A stretch of DNA of 40,715 nucleotides from assembly GCA_009602725.1 (NCBI GenBank), contig WELB01000017.1:960760-1001474 (forward strand), given 5' to 3'. The notes beneath the pieces are model-generated. The model worked only from the letters and a program-made list of their open reading frames with translations. It was not told where the DNA came from and searched no databases. The translations under genes were made by a program, and so were the position numbers. Shown here in pieces: positions 12,578-25,367 of this stretch (position 1 is the stretch's first letter; every line of letters begins with the position of its first letter). The stretch comes from Spirogloea muscicola. Taxonomy: Eukaryota > Streptophyta > Zygnematophyceae > Spirogloeales > Spirogloeaceae.

Positions 12578-15500
12578 ATGGCGGCACAGGAGCCGCACGC
12601 GCCGCCAGCGCCCGGGCCCCCTTCAGGCTGTGGCGCGCCTGGAGGCGCCGCCATGGCGGCGGCGGCGGCGGCGGCGGCGGNCCCGCCGCCGGCGCCGGCG
12701 CCGCTGTAGTACAGGCGCTGGCCGCGTCGCTGGACTGGCGGGCGAGCCCCGCCACGCGCCGCGCCGCGGCGGAGTTCCTCGACAAGGCAGGCGGCCACTC
12801 CCCCTCGCTTCCTTTTCCCACCAGAGCTGCATGCTGGCCGCTCAGAGAAGCTTTGCTGCTGTTTCATTAGATATACCTCATATGCTGGCAGAATTGAAAG
12901 TTGGACTATTGCAGAAACTGTTGGAGATTGTACACCACTTGCTTTTGTGTTCCAGATTGATTCTAGCAGTAGCTACGATTTTGCACTATTGTCTTCAGTA
13001 TGCATAAGACCACTCGAGTCAAGGGACAGAATGGTTTCCAAAACATTAGTAAATCTTTCACTGATTGCTGAGGAAATACGTTGTGTTGTCCGCTAACTTG
13101 CCCCTTTAGGACTCAGTGACAGTCCTCACAACATCGTCTTTATCTTCTGACGACAAACTTATTGGCGTTTCGAGGGCCTCGTATCCTGTGATGTTGTCGC
13201 TTGCAGATTAAAACAGGCGAGCCGAGAGCGGTGGCCAGTTTCGCGTTGTCGCTACTTGAGTGCGAGCACCCCAATGAGGTCCAGCTTTTGGGTCTGCAAC
13301 TTTTGCAGGTCTGCAAGAATGCCTTTTCCTGTTGAGGCTGCAAATGCAGCAGGTACATCAGTGATGTCTGCATGGTTTTCATGACAACTGTCGTGAAAAT
13401 TTCTGCTTGTCGTTCAGCAGTGTCACTGAGATGGTGCAGCTGAGGCAGCATGTAGCGCAGTCAAGGTGGGCGCACTTCAGTGGCGACGAACGTCAGCAAC
13501 TAGCTAGGATGGTTTTTGAGCTGCTGCAAGGGAGTGCACTGCGCAACCACAACTGGCCGATAAGAAGCAAGACAGCTGCTCTGCTAGTTGAGGTGAGTTT
13601 TATGTAAGTGAAGAGTTATGCTACCACTGCAATGTATTGTGCAATCAATCTTATGCAACAAGAGTATGTCCATTCAAGACTGTGACTGTTGTCTTGGGGC
13701 TGCATTCGTAAGTCTGCAGGTCGTCAGGCAGGAAGGGCCACAATTTTGGAAAGACCTATTGCCAGTACTCCTTGAAAGTGCTAGCAAAAGCCCTGCTCAT
13801 GTAAGGCATAAAATGGTCCAGCTCTTCACTCTTAGCAGGCCTTCAGGAAGCTGATTACCAGATCACTGAAAGCACTGCTGTGACATGTAGTCGTCACACT
13901 GCCATGTCTGCCAATTAGATGATTGAATTTCAAGGTAGCACTATTGGCGACTTATAAGCTGGTAAATTGGTGTTATTTGCAAAGCATGGGCAGTATGTCT
14001 GTGATGTTCATGAAGTACTCAACAGTACTGAATCTTAGAGAGACTGGGGGGAATTTGCGATTGCTATTGGCAATGAATTAAGCAGAGAGAGATCGATACT
14101 CATCCTTAGGCAAGCTCTTTGCTATGGTATGCCAGGCAGAGGTGGTTGCGATGGTACTGCAATTTGTGCCCGAGGATGTGACACTGCACAGTGAAGATAT
14201 TGCAAGTAAGACACAAGATATTAAAAGCACAGCATTGCTTGCACCAGAAGTCACTTGGTGCAATCTCATATCGCTTCTTGAGCTGTCATGAACCTAAGGT
14301 CTCATCTCATATTGTCTTTCTTTCTTACTTCCATGTGACACGCAGCCCTTGAGCTTACGCACAGGCCACCCACAGACAAACAGGTGCTGGCTTTTTTACC
14401 TCGTGTTGCTCCAAATGCAGGAGGTCAAAGGAGAGGCATGCTGCTAGCCCTGACAACAAGCCTTCCTGAAATATTTCGTTTCCTTTACCAGGTGATGTTT
14501 GTGTTTAGATTCCATCTCAGTTGAGCACTTGGAGATGGAAAAGGAATCTGTACAGTGCTCCTGAGCATGAAAATGTGAGATAAGGGTCATGCAAGTCGAT
14601 ATTGATGGTAATGAGCTTGTGCTGTGCAGGCTCTTAGTCAGCACTTCTCAGCAGCTATGGCTATGGTTGAGCAAAATGACGTGGAGAGCGCGAAACGTCA
14701 CGCTGCAGTTGTCACAGCTGCATTGAGTGCTGCTTGTGTATATGCAGATTGGGCACCTGTGAGTGCCATGGTTGACTACAACCTCATCACTGTGTGAGTA
14801 GCTCTGCTAATTGTCCTACTAAAGGAGATACTAAGTAGTTCCTGCCTCACTCTGCACACCCCTCCTCCAGTGCAACATCGATATGCTGTTCTACATATGT
14901 GCTCATGAATCTGGGACCAGCTGCAGGTTGCCAGATACTAGGGACTTTACCTGCAGCTGATATCTCAACCCATGCTTTTGACAGGTGTTGTTACCTGCTG
15001 CGAGCGTCAGAATTCAGGCTGGCTGCTGTTGATTTCCTGAAGATGGTCGCCTCCAGGTGCATTTTGGCATCATCTTGGTATTTTGGCTTGAGTTTGATAC
15101 TGCTCTTCAATGACTTTGCATAGCAGGTGGTCATGATTGATCAATCAGTTGAACTCACATATGTTTATCTTGGAATGAAATGTGCAAGTAGCATCTGAGA
15201 TCTGTACTTCATGCTTATAGACCTCGTCTCTGTCAACCTCTTTTACAGGAAGAGACCTGCTGATGATTCTCAAGCCACCCATGATGCCACCATGGTGCAA
15301 GTTTTTGATGGCTTGTCTGGAACAGTTGAAAGTAGTTTGCGTTCAAGTGGTGGCCTTCAAAGCAAGGTTACTTCAAGCGAAACGGAGTTGGTATTTGCGG
15401 AGCGTGTTTGTCAGGCTATGGTTGCTCTTGCTCCACATAATCTCGTCAGCTGCATAAAGGACAGCCCACATCGTCTGGAAGTCTACCTTCTGCAGGTCAG

Positions 15501-18500
15501 CAACATTGCAGGTCTTGGGCTGTGCCCCATTACAATGAGCATCTAGTCATAGCAGGGAATAACCCCTTCTGTCAATGGTGTGCTCTCGTTTGTGTCAAAT
15601 ACTACTTTGTGAAGAGTCTTGTCGATCTTTTAGTGGCCAGAGTCTTTCAATGCTAGGTTTAAGAGCTTGCAGATGAGATCTGGGCTTCAATCGAGGTCAG
15701 TCCTTGTGGTGTGCGGGAGCAGCTCTTTCGTCTGCCATGATGTTAGCACTTGCACATACGAGCAGTCTTGGACGTACTGGAGGGTTTCAAGCACTATTGT
15801 GGTGGCTTCTTGGACCCTTGTGCTTGCAGATGCTTTGGTTCTTCCAGCATCCTTCAGTTGTCCTCCACTCATTGGCGTTGCCACTTTGGCTGGTGAGTCA
15901 GCCTGATCCAGTGACCGCAGTGCAATATATACATTGCTTGGTCCACTTCGTCTTAAGCAGAATGATTCATGTGAAGGTGAAATCAGTAAAGCATGTCTGG
16001 AGATCTATCAAGGTTTTGGTTCAGGATCTAGGACGATTGCTTTTGCCAGACCATGAGCTGCGGTAAGGTTTGGAAATTGTTGAGCAGCTTCCTCATCATG
16101 CTGACTTGCATTACTTGCTGCTTGCAGACATTGTTGCGTGAAAGCTTCACTTCTTTACAACCGGAGGACGCTGCTGAGCATGGCACGGGTGGTGGCATCT
16201 CGCACACGAAAGACAGGAGGAATGCCAGTATCCTGGTAAATGCAGAGGTGGTCGCATCATTACTTGATGTGGTGGCTGAGAGACTTCCGAGAAAGGGTCC
16301 AGAGGAGGATGAGTATGGGTCTGAGGAGCTGACTGCCTCACCTGATTATGCCCAGCATCGCAGCCGCCTGGTACGCTTAGTCAATCCTACTTTTCAGGAT
16401 GTGCACCAAGCAAGCTAGAGCATCTGCATTGTGCATCCCTGGGGGCCAATGAGAAGACCCAATATGGAGGCCAAAGCATGCAGGCAGGCCTTTCAAGTGA
16501 CATTGACTCGCCAGGCACAACCTTGTGCCTTTTACAGATCGAACTCATCAGGCTTGTCACTCAACAGTACCCACTATTGGCAGCTAGCAAAGTAGCTCAA
16601 AGATTGGAGTTTATTATCACTCCTGTTGCTCATGCATCAGCAAGCTTCAAAGGCATTCCTTCTGTGAGTATCTCATTCTTTGAGTTGCCCATACATATTC
16701 TTCGCGGTGTGCATTTGTACCCAATCTGTCAGCACCCTTGTTCTTGTAGCAGCTATTGCTGAACCTCCTCAGGTATCTAGTACAAACTCCTATTGAGTGT
16801 ATGAGCAGCCTGTGAAGCGAGCTTCCAAGGTAGTTTGTCCATCAGAATATCACTCCGTTGAGGTGTACATGTGACCCAAGCTGTTCTACCCTTGCTCTCT
16901 TTGGCCACTGATGATGTTCCTCCTTTGGTAGCTTAAGCACAACCCAAATGAGCATGAGTACCCTGTTATATGAAAAACCCTTTGCTGACCATGCCGTTTA
17001 TCACATCTACGCAGGCAGTAATCACGATCGGTGGTTGTCAAGTAATGCTGGAGACAATGATGGCGGCCATTCCTGACACTGTTTTGGCAGATGCAGATAT
17101 GACTACACCGACTGGGAGCGGACGCGACCTTGATCTGATAATACAACGTGCGTGAGCTGTATGCTACAGTAGTGCCTGGATCTTATGAGGGAATCACAAG
17201 TCTCCTAAAAACACTGATTCTGACACACAAGTAGGAGGCTCATGAAGTACGTGTTTCATGCATTAGCACACATCAGCACCAACTCCACTTTTTCATGACA
17301 TCATGATAACGATGAGAGCTTAGGTCAGCCAGTCATCTGTACCTGATGTAGGTCCAAGAATCAAGAAGCTGACCTTTCCTGCAGGTATGTTGCAGATGGT
17401 CCTTGCTGTAAATTGGCAAGATCCGCAGCATATTGAGATGCAAGGGCGTCTACTTGACTCCTTTCGTCCTCATTTGAGGCACAAACCACAGGCTGCCCTC
17501 GTTGTAGTGCAAAAACTCTTCTCCTTCCTCTTCGCTCTATCAGCTCTCAAGCAGGTATGTTCAGCAAATACAATGTGACACTGTGCTTGAGCTGTCCGTG
17601 CCCCAAATCATTACTGAAATGCTACGAACTTTTTGGTTGCGTACGCACTTTCGAAGAACTGGTCTTACAAGAAGATCTCCTCATATGGATGCTCTATCTT
17701 TGCCTCCTCAGGCAAATGACTTCATAACAGCTGACCTCGCAATCCTCCACGCGAGGGTGCAAGTCTGCACATCTATCCTCCGTATTGCTCGAATTGCTGG
17801 AGCTGTACTTGTGCCACATATACAGGTCTGCCTCAGGAGTACAAGAACAGCAATTCCGCATTGGGCATCGTATATTTGCTCATCCTTCAGAAAGCATGTC
17901 TGCTATGGTGCAGCTTAACGTGGGCTGTGTCAGGCCCCCAGAGACATCAACCTTTTTGTGCTCTGGTCGTCACTCTGCATTTGTGCAAGCCTGCATATCT
18001 GACAAGCCATGGTGGTTATTGCTCGCAGGACTTCGTCGTGTCTTTACAGCGCATGCGCCAACAAAATATTGTTGGAGAGAAGGAGGACAATCTGCTTGGA
18101 GAAGCTCTTATGATGATAGGAGGTGCAGCTGGGTATGTCTTGCATTTATCTGGTTTTATCTGGCAAAGAAGTAGGCATATGCTTTGCAAGTCAGAGTGGA
18201 TACTAGCACACAATGCCCTGTTTTAGATGCGCCTTCTTCATGAAGCGATTTCGAGGGTGTCATATAAGAATTCTAAGCACTGCTGGCTGTAGCACTGTTG
18301 GAGTGATATGTACCCCCTTGGAGTACGTGGCTAACATGAAAGTACAGGTTTGGCACAATTGTCCTCACAGAATGTTGATGTTATCATGCAGGGTTAACGA
18401 GCAGGCTCAGGTCTTGAACTGGTTGTTGAGCCCCGTCAAAGATAAATGGGCTGACCAGCAATGGCAGCATCTCTACCTCTCAAGCGGCCATGCTCTAGCT

Positions 18501-21138
18501 CGTCTACTATCTTCTAGATTAGATGCAGCCGTTGATGGAGCTGCTGTGACTGCTGCCCCTTCAGACAACAACTCCACCACAGATATATGGTGGATCTACT
18601 ATGCCGTTACCTTGTTCGAAAAAGCACTACGACGGGCTGTCTCTATTACTGGTATACCTGGTGGCCGGCATCCTCTCTTGCCTCACCTTGAGTGGATACT
18701 CCCACCCCTTCTCCAGGTTGTGTACAATCTGGTGGTTTGTCAAAACAAAGGCATCAAGACTTGCCAGAGATCTGTTTATATCTCCCTGTATAGGTTGTAT
18801 AGCCGCAGTCCTTGCTTCCTGTGCATGTTGTAATGAATGACTGTTGTGCTGTACTGCAGCTCCTCAGATGCATACAAAGTCTGTGGACCCCAGCAATAAA
18901 GTCAGTGCTGCCCAAGGGCCTCCAGCTGGCGCTCCTGATGGGGCCTCATGAACAGGCAGCACTCCTGGGTGCTGTGGCGCCTATCCCAGCTCTGCAGAAT
19001 GAAGCTGATGCGGACGCTGATGGCAGCTCCTTGTCGATGGAGATGGCTACTGATGTCAACAGCATCCGGGCCTGGCTGAAAGGCATCCGAGATAGCGGGT
19101 ATGTCCAACACGGATCTGCACAAATGCAAGTGTTGCATTTGCAAGCAAGCATCACCAGAACATAGTTAAGCATGTGCGTTCTTTGCAAACAATGTACTAG
19201 AGGACAGTCTTTTGAGTCGAGTCACTGTACAAGGCAATATATGTAAGGGCTGCTGTGTCTATACCATAGGCGTGGATTCTTATCATAGAGCAGCAGGGTT
19301 GGGTTATGGTACTCACCGAAAAGAAGGGTCTGGTACTGCCCACACTGAACTGCTCAGCTCTGGAAGATGAAAACATCTATCAATCTCAAAAATGTATCAA
19401 GTCAATCAGATGCAGAATGCCTGACTGGAGAAGGCTGTGCAGATACAATGCGATTGGCGCAGCGGCTATGCGAATGGGTGATGCCTTCTTTGAGAGCTGC
19501 AATTCGAGAGTGCTGGACATATCGCAGGCGCTGCTAGAGGGCCTTGACTCGATGGAGCACCGTCATCAAAGACAGCTTCTCCGTGTCATCATTGGCCCCA
19601 TTTTGAAGCACTGCCCTCCTGCACAGTGGCATGCCTGGCTGAGACCGCTTATCCCGTCCATTGTGATCCACAACCAGAAAGCGCTGTCCACTGCATGGGC
19701 TAACCTCAAGAGCAGCGCAGAGACATCTGCCATGATGGGGGGGCCAAATTGGTCTGGCTCTGAGCAACAGACAAGTGTGGAGGTGTTGGAAGAGAAGTTG
19801 CTGCGCGATTTTACCAGGGAGGCTTGTGCCCTTCTTATGATGATAGCATCAGTCCGCCCAGAAGTCCACGAAAGGGATGGGGCCTCTCATGAATTGCATG
19901 CGGAGGCAGCTCCCTCTGAAGCAGGCCAGCAGAGCGGAGATCTTCTCAGGTGATATTTGTCATCTGGCATTCAATCTCCACGAAGCTGGCAGCTCAAGCA
20001 CTTAGTCTTGATGAGTGCTCTAGGCAGCAAGGTTTGTAGGAAGCTGTGTTCCAAGACGCAAGTACAAGGCATGGTTAGCAGATGCCATGTGATATTACGT
20101 CATGTCACTGCAGCTTCAACTCTGGCTTGTATGAAGTCCGATCTCGTGGTGACGTGTGCAGTTTCTTCATGAGTGATGTAACGGTGGCAGAAGCTGCGCT
20201 TCGGCTAGCCACCAAGGCCATGACTTGGCCTGACAGCGATTCGGCCCACAAAGCTCTGTCCTTCTGCAATGCGATTGCAGCCTGGCCTGCACTTACGACA
20301 CAGGCCGGCACTCTGCTCTTGGCTGCCGTTGCTAAGGAAGTTTTCCTAGCGGGTATACAAGGTCTTACCTTGGAGTCAAACTCCTCTTTCCAGTCTGAGC
20401 TAGTGGGTTTACTAAGAGAAATATACAGTCGCCTCTCCCCATTCTCGAGCGCGCCTCATGAGGTCAGTTGGCACAGCATAAATTTCTGACTGTGAAGGAG
20501 GTCTTCAATCCAAAGTCACTTGTAGGTCATACCAAGCGACAGTCATGTCAGAATGATCTAAGATAGACTATCAATCGTCTCGTATGCCCAAAAATGTGTC
20601 CTGGTAAATCTTAGCAATATTAGTTTTGGATGAGCAAGGGCTGTACGTCAGGGACTGAAGCTTGCGGCGTCCTTTGTTGCCAACGTTTCTCCTGGGGGCT
20701 GACTTATACTCCACGGGAGTGCAGATTTTGTTGTGCCTTCCATCAATGACTACTGAGAGACTTGCTGCATTTGAGAAGGACCTGTTGAAATCAACCAGCG
20801 CGCGGGAGCAGCGCCAGAGCTTCAAGAGCCTCCTACTCGGCGCTGGCGGCGACCAGCTCAAGGCGCTCTTGGCGCAACGCAACCCCACTGTCATCAGCAA
20901 CCTCACAGGTCTGCGCTTGATGCTCTGCAAGGGACTTGGTTGCGATATGATTGCATCAGCATTGCGGTACAGGGGACTTGGTCACCAAGATGCCTTAACA
21001 ATACATGTCTCACGAGCTGCAGTCTTCATAATTTTGCCCTGTGCAGAGAGGGCTGTCACCGGCCCTGCAAGTGGTCCAATTGGCGGTGCCGATGGTGGAG
21101 AGCAAGGTGCCTTGGGGCTCGCATCATTTGGGGTGTGA
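12578..21138 (+). CDS. Exportin-5 / HASTY-type karyopherin, about 23 exons
   Basis: Exportin-5/HASTY is a RanGTP-dependent nuclear exporter of structured small RNAs (pre-miRNA or miRNA, some tRNA). Exons read: 12578-12786, 13207-13308, 13449-13592, 13720-13800, 14136-14205, 14346-14491, 14630-14793, 14985-15056, 15249-15495, 15830-15892, 16025-16062, 16145-16370, 16538-16663, 17015-17147, 17385-17554, 17712-17825, 18029-18132, 18392-18716, 18860-19098, 19443-19949, 20162-20462, 20725-20908, 21047-21138; about 1285 aa. HASTY-like blocks include AAVVQALAASLDWRASPATR, NWPIRSKTAALLVE, FVPEDVTLH, CYLLRASEFRLAAVDFLKM, IWWIYYAVTLFEKAL, LEWILPPLLQ, SIRAWLKGIRDSGYNAIG, EEKLLRDFTREACALL and LLLGAGGDQLKALLAQRNP. 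It reads as stacked helical repeats with no membrane segment. Oddities: the N at 12681 breaks the frame; intron 1 begins GC; the start of the exon near 16128/16145 is uncertain; and the last intron (20909-21046) is 138 bases with no stop, so retention would stay in frame. Confidence 0.94.
12655..12700. repeat. GCG/GCC repeat with one unresolved base in exportin-5 exon 1
   Basis: A run of GCG triplets is interrupted by the single N at 12681 and continues as CCCGCCGCC. The frame upstream (from ATG 12578) and the HASTY frame downstream differ by one base, so the N must stand for two bases (or two plus multiples of three) for the gene to be intact. This looks like an assembly fault, not a biological frameshift. 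Confidence 0.8.
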
Positions 21139-22475
21139 ATTCACTCAACTCCTCGGTATTCGACCCCCACTCGCATTCTGCAGGGTATCGCTGCAGGCGC
21201 TGGCTATTGCTCCTTGGCCTCTTGTCAAGCCTAGCCACGCAGAGCAAGGCTCTGTGATGTGGACCGGCTGTTTGAGCTGCAGAAGCTCCTGATTGGAGCC
21301 AAGCTCCCCAGAGCATGCCGTCATTTGTTAAGGACGGCCACTCCTGGATCCCTTGAGGTTAAAGGTACCCAGACAGCCGTTGTTCATTCTTTTTTTTCTG
21401 GGCTGGCCGATTAAAGCCATCGCCCTCTACTCGAAGAGCCTTCCTTCAAATGGCCTCATCGATCCAAAAGTCAGGCCTTGACTTGTCGTGCCGGAGACTT
21501 TGATGCCTGCAACGGGCATCAAACCCAGAATCTCTGATACCTTGGCTGAGGCTGGCTTCAGTTGAGCAGGCCAGGCAGACATTATCTGGCATGTTCCATT
21601 GTTGTCCTCTTCAGCTAGCAGAAGCAGTTTCAGTGACAAGCTAGGCGACCAGTAGGCAATAGTTCGAATATCAACATAGAGCCTCTTACGGTGCCTGCTG
21701 GTTTGTGTGGGACTGCAAGCATCTCCGAAGAAGACAAACTGGGCGCCTTCTCCTCTGAATTTGTCACTGCTCTTACCAAAGTCACATTATGTGCTGAGCA
21801 TGTCAGACAGTGCGGCAGACTCCGCTACCATGCTGCATGCCCATTGCATGCCCTTGTGTACATGTGATGCCTAAGAACCGGATTCTTATACCCTGCAACA
21901 TGATGGAAGCTTGCCATATCCTTATTTGGAAAGTCGTAAGCTTTTGTTTGCAATGCTATGTGCGCCACCTCTCATGTCCATTGAAGAACTTTTCAAGTTC
22001 ACAATTGTGGTTGTGGCATAGATAGTGAAGAGGTTTGACAATGCAGCCTGCAGTGTTGCCTGTGTCTGTAAGGCGACTGGACAATCTCCTGCATGCAGCG
22101 CCAGACACAAGGCCAACATTGCCACTAACACCCTCTGAATGTCACAGCTGAAGGGGTTCCTGCATCAAATGCACCTTGGGTGATGAAGTCCTGCAGTCGA
22201 CAGCAAGGGTCGAATCTTTAGCAGCTTCGATAGACCAGGCGTTAAGGGTCCAGATATGACACACAGCAGGGCAAATCTGACACTGAATTTCTAATCATTA
22301 AGGAGACTGAAAAGGTCAATATACCAACAATCAGGGTAGTGGATGGCACTGAGAGACTGAGATGCTGGAGGTATGTTTAGATGAAAGTGGGCTAGAAGTC
22401 AGGGCTCAGGTTTTTCAAAATAGTCGACAAAGGGTGCAATGGATTGTCAGGATTTCCATTTGATTCTTGGGGTGC
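21139..22475. other. Convergent intergenic stretch, possible extra exons
   Basis: This lies between the exportin stop and the last clear SET-gene codon. On the - strand 21639-21427 contains a protein-like frame (SAWPAQLKPASAKVSEILGL) ending in a stop, and 22131-22020 holds another open stretch. Either could be a distal SET-gene exon, because that gene's terminal exon carries an AG|GTGAGC donor-like site just before its stop. I could not join them convincingly. Confidence 0.3.
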
Positions 22476-24356
22476 TCACCTTAACGGCGACAAAGCTTCT
22501 TCAGCCGCCGGTGCACCAGGTGCCCGGCTGCTGCGCAGGCGGTCGCGTGCGAGCAGTGTGGCGGCATGCTGCGGGCCGTGGCAGAGAGTGAGGAGCTCAA
22601 GCGCTCGCAGATAGCAGCCTGCGGTGGCTGCATTTGCCTGGCCAGCAAGCGCAACAGCAGCACCAGGAGAACAGCAGCCGGCATTGATGCTGTCGTCTGT
22701 GGAAGGCGGTGCGGCCGTCTCCACGAGATTGCCAAGGAGGTCAACTACAGCAGCAACATTGCCAAGACTTTGAGCCAATGCGTCCTGCACGAGCCTGGCG
22801 CCAACCAGGGAGGTCGCCGGCGTGACCGGTAACCGGAGCACCGTCGCCTCGGAGCTGAGCAAGGCCAGGGCGTCACCTAGGTCCAGCCAGTAGCGGCCCG
22901 CCAGGGGCGCTGCGCCAGCCTCGCCCTCGCGCACGAGCGCGTCTGCTGCCAGCACCAAAGCTGCCGCATACACGACAGCTGCACAAAGTTGCGGGCCGCC
23001 GCAGCCGCCCGTCACTAGCACACAGCAGCGCGCAGCGCACGCTGCGGCGGCGTATGCCTCGAGGCATGTGGCGTGGAGCTCGTGCAGCGCGCGCACGACC
23101 GTGGCCGCCACCGGTCCGTCGCCAGAGATCTTGTCCAAGTGGGTTCCTCTAGAAGCAGTTGCAATGGACTGCTCGCCATGGCAGCCAGCGCTGCCTGGCG
23201 GCGTGTCGTGCGATGAGACCGCCACATCGCTATCTTCCAATTTAGCCAATCGCCGCTTGCTTCCGCCAATGCAGCCGCTTCTGCGCGGCCAGTCGTCCCA
23301 GAAGCAGTCTATGGGCAACTGCTCACGCGAGAGCGCGTCCACAATAGCGTCCTCCAGCTGTCGGAAGGCCTCCGCCGGACCGCCGCTGCCATCGTCGGAG
23401 GAGAGCAGCGCCGTCACGCCGGCAGCCACGCCGTCGCCAATGCGCTCAAGGCTCCGCGCTAGCGCCGGGGACGTCAGGCGCTTCCCGCACTCGTCGCAGC
23501 GGAACACGTGGCTCATGTCGACGCCGCCGCCGCCGCCGCTGCCGCTGCTGACAACGCCGCCGGGCTCCAATGCCGGCTGCAGCCTGCCAGGCAAAGCTCC
23601 TGAGTGCCTGACCAGAAGCCTGGGAGGTAAGGAACAAGGTTCAGGGTTTAAGGGTTCGACTTCAGAGATTTAGGGTTTATGATTGTCTCAATGACTCGCA
23701 AACATGCTGTGAAGCTCTGAGTCAATGTCACGGGCAAAATAAGTCGAAGTTTAAATGTTAGGCTTTCGGGTTTGGGATGTAGGGTTCAGGGTTAAGGTTT
23801 TAGGGTTTGGGGAGAATCGTACTGGCGAACACACCAGCGCCTCCTGGACGAGGCGGCCGCGGCACGATCCGGCAGCAGAAGCGCAATTTCCAACGGCCGT
23901 CAGGCGCCGGTCAGCCGCGCCGTTATACGCTGCAGCGCATCGTGGGCAGTCGCACTTGAAGCAGAATCGCGTTAGCAGATCCGTTTGGCGCTCGGCCGGG
24001 GGCCTCATTACGTTGATGTAGGCGATGGAGAACTCGTCGCCAGCGTCGATGTCTCTGAGGGCTCTGAGGCTGAGAGTGGGGCCGGCGCCGGAACGCGGCG
24101 CACAACTGATCGTGAACACCGCGCTGGGCCGGCAGCTGTGATTTATCCACGAAAACGGCGGCGGGTAAACTGCCACGCCCTCCTTTACCACGCCCGGCGT
24201 TCCCGCTGCCGCCGCCGTGCGGTCCTCGAGCCTGACTTCCACGCCGTTGATCAGCACCTGGCAGAGCGCCTCGGCTGCCAGCGCCTCGAGCTCGCCGCCG
24301 CCGCCGCCGCCGCCGATGCCGCCGCTGCCACCGCCGCTGAAGCCGCCGCCGCCGCC
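22476..24356 (-). CDS. SET-domain protein, SMYD-like (N-terminus lost in gap)
   Basis: SMYD/ASHR-type proteins methylate lysines on histones or other proteins. The first visible exon (24356 down to about 23835) encodes the SET core: WINHSCRPSAVF (NHSC near 24134-24145), LRALRDIDAGDEFSIAYINV, then the post-SET cysteines FCFKCDCPRCA (near 23937-23957). A second exon, about 23576-22476 (367 codons, phase 0), follows an intron full of TTTAGGG-like motifs. It encodes CDECGK and an alanine-rich helical region ending with YLRALELLTLCHGPQHAATL, the TPR-like C-terminus of the family. The MYND finger and start should be in the adjacent 981-base gap. The final AG|GTGAGC could be a donor, in which case the protein continues. 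The exact acceptor of exon 2 is my choice by phase. Confidence 0.82.
23640..23815. repeat. Degenerate TTTAGGG-like cluster in SET-gene intron
   Basis: The intron contains repeated variants such as ggtttaagggtt, atttagggttta, cgggtttggg, tagggttcaggg and ttttagggtttgg. They are irregular, not a clean telomeric array. This could be an old interstitial telomeric insertion, or repeat slippage. Confidence 0.6.
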
Positions 24357-25337
24357 NNNNNNNNNNNNNNNNNNNNNNNNNNNNNNNNNNNNNNNNNNNN
24401 NNNNNNNNNNNNNNNNNNNNNNNNNNNNNNNNNNNNNNNNNNNNNNNNNNNNNNNNNNNNNNNNNNNNNNNNNNNNNNNNNNNNNNNNNNNNNNNNNNNN
24501 NNNNNNNNNNNNNNNNNNNNNNNNNNNNNNNNNNNNNNNNNNNNNNNNNNNNNNNNNNNNNNNNNNNNNNNNNNNNNNNNNNNNNNNNNNNNNNNNNNNN
24601 NNNNNNNNNNNNNNNNNNNNNNNNNNNNNNNNNNNNNNNNNNNNNNNNNNNNNNNNNNNNNNNNNNNNNNNNNNNNNNNNNNNNNNNNNNNNNNNNNNNN
24701 NNNNNNNNNNNNNNNNNNNNNNNNNNNNNNNNNNNNNNNNNNNNNNNNNNNNNNNNNNNNNNNNNNNNNNNNNNNNNNNNNNNNNNNNNNNNNNNNNNNN
24801 NNNNNNNNNNNNNNNNNNNNNNNNNNNNNNNNNNNNNNNNNNNNNNNNNNNNNNNNNNNNNNNNNNNNNNNNNNNNNNNNNNNNNNNNNNNNNNNNNNNN
24901 NNNNNNNNNNNNNNNNNNNNNNNNNNNNNNNNNNNNNNNNNNNNNNNNNNNNNNNNNNNNNNNNNNNNNNNNNNNNNNNNNNNNNNNNNNNNNNNNNNNN
25001 NNNNNNNNNNNNNNNNNNNNNNNNNNNNNNNNNNNNNNNNNNNNNNNNNNNNNNNNNNNNNNNNNNNNNNNNNNNNNNNNNNNNNNNNNNNNNNNNNNNN
25101 NNNNNNNNNNNNNNNNNNNNNNNNNNNNNNNNNNNNNNNNNNNNNNNNNNNNNNNNNNNNNNNNNNNNNNNNNNNNNNNNNNNNNNNNNNNNNNNNNNNN
25201 NNNNNNNNNNNNNNNNNNNNNNNNNNNNNNNNNNNNNNNNNNNNNNNNNNNNNNNNNNNNNNNNNNNNNNNNNNNNNNNNNNNNNNNNNNNNNNNNNNNN
25301 NNNNNNNNNNNNNNNNNNNNNNNNNNNNNNNNNNNNN
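24357..25337. other. Assembly gap (981 N)
   Basis: All bases are N. The left edge is a GCC/CCG triplet run and the right edge is GC-rich. It should contain the N-terminus and start of the SET gene (-) and the promoter of the CPBP gene (+), whose ATG lies only 31 bases to the right. The declared length may not be real. Long open frames that appear to cross it are an artefact of translating N. Confidence 0.98.
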
Positions 25338-25367
25338 CGCCGCGGGCCCGGCGCCGTCGCGGGCGTC

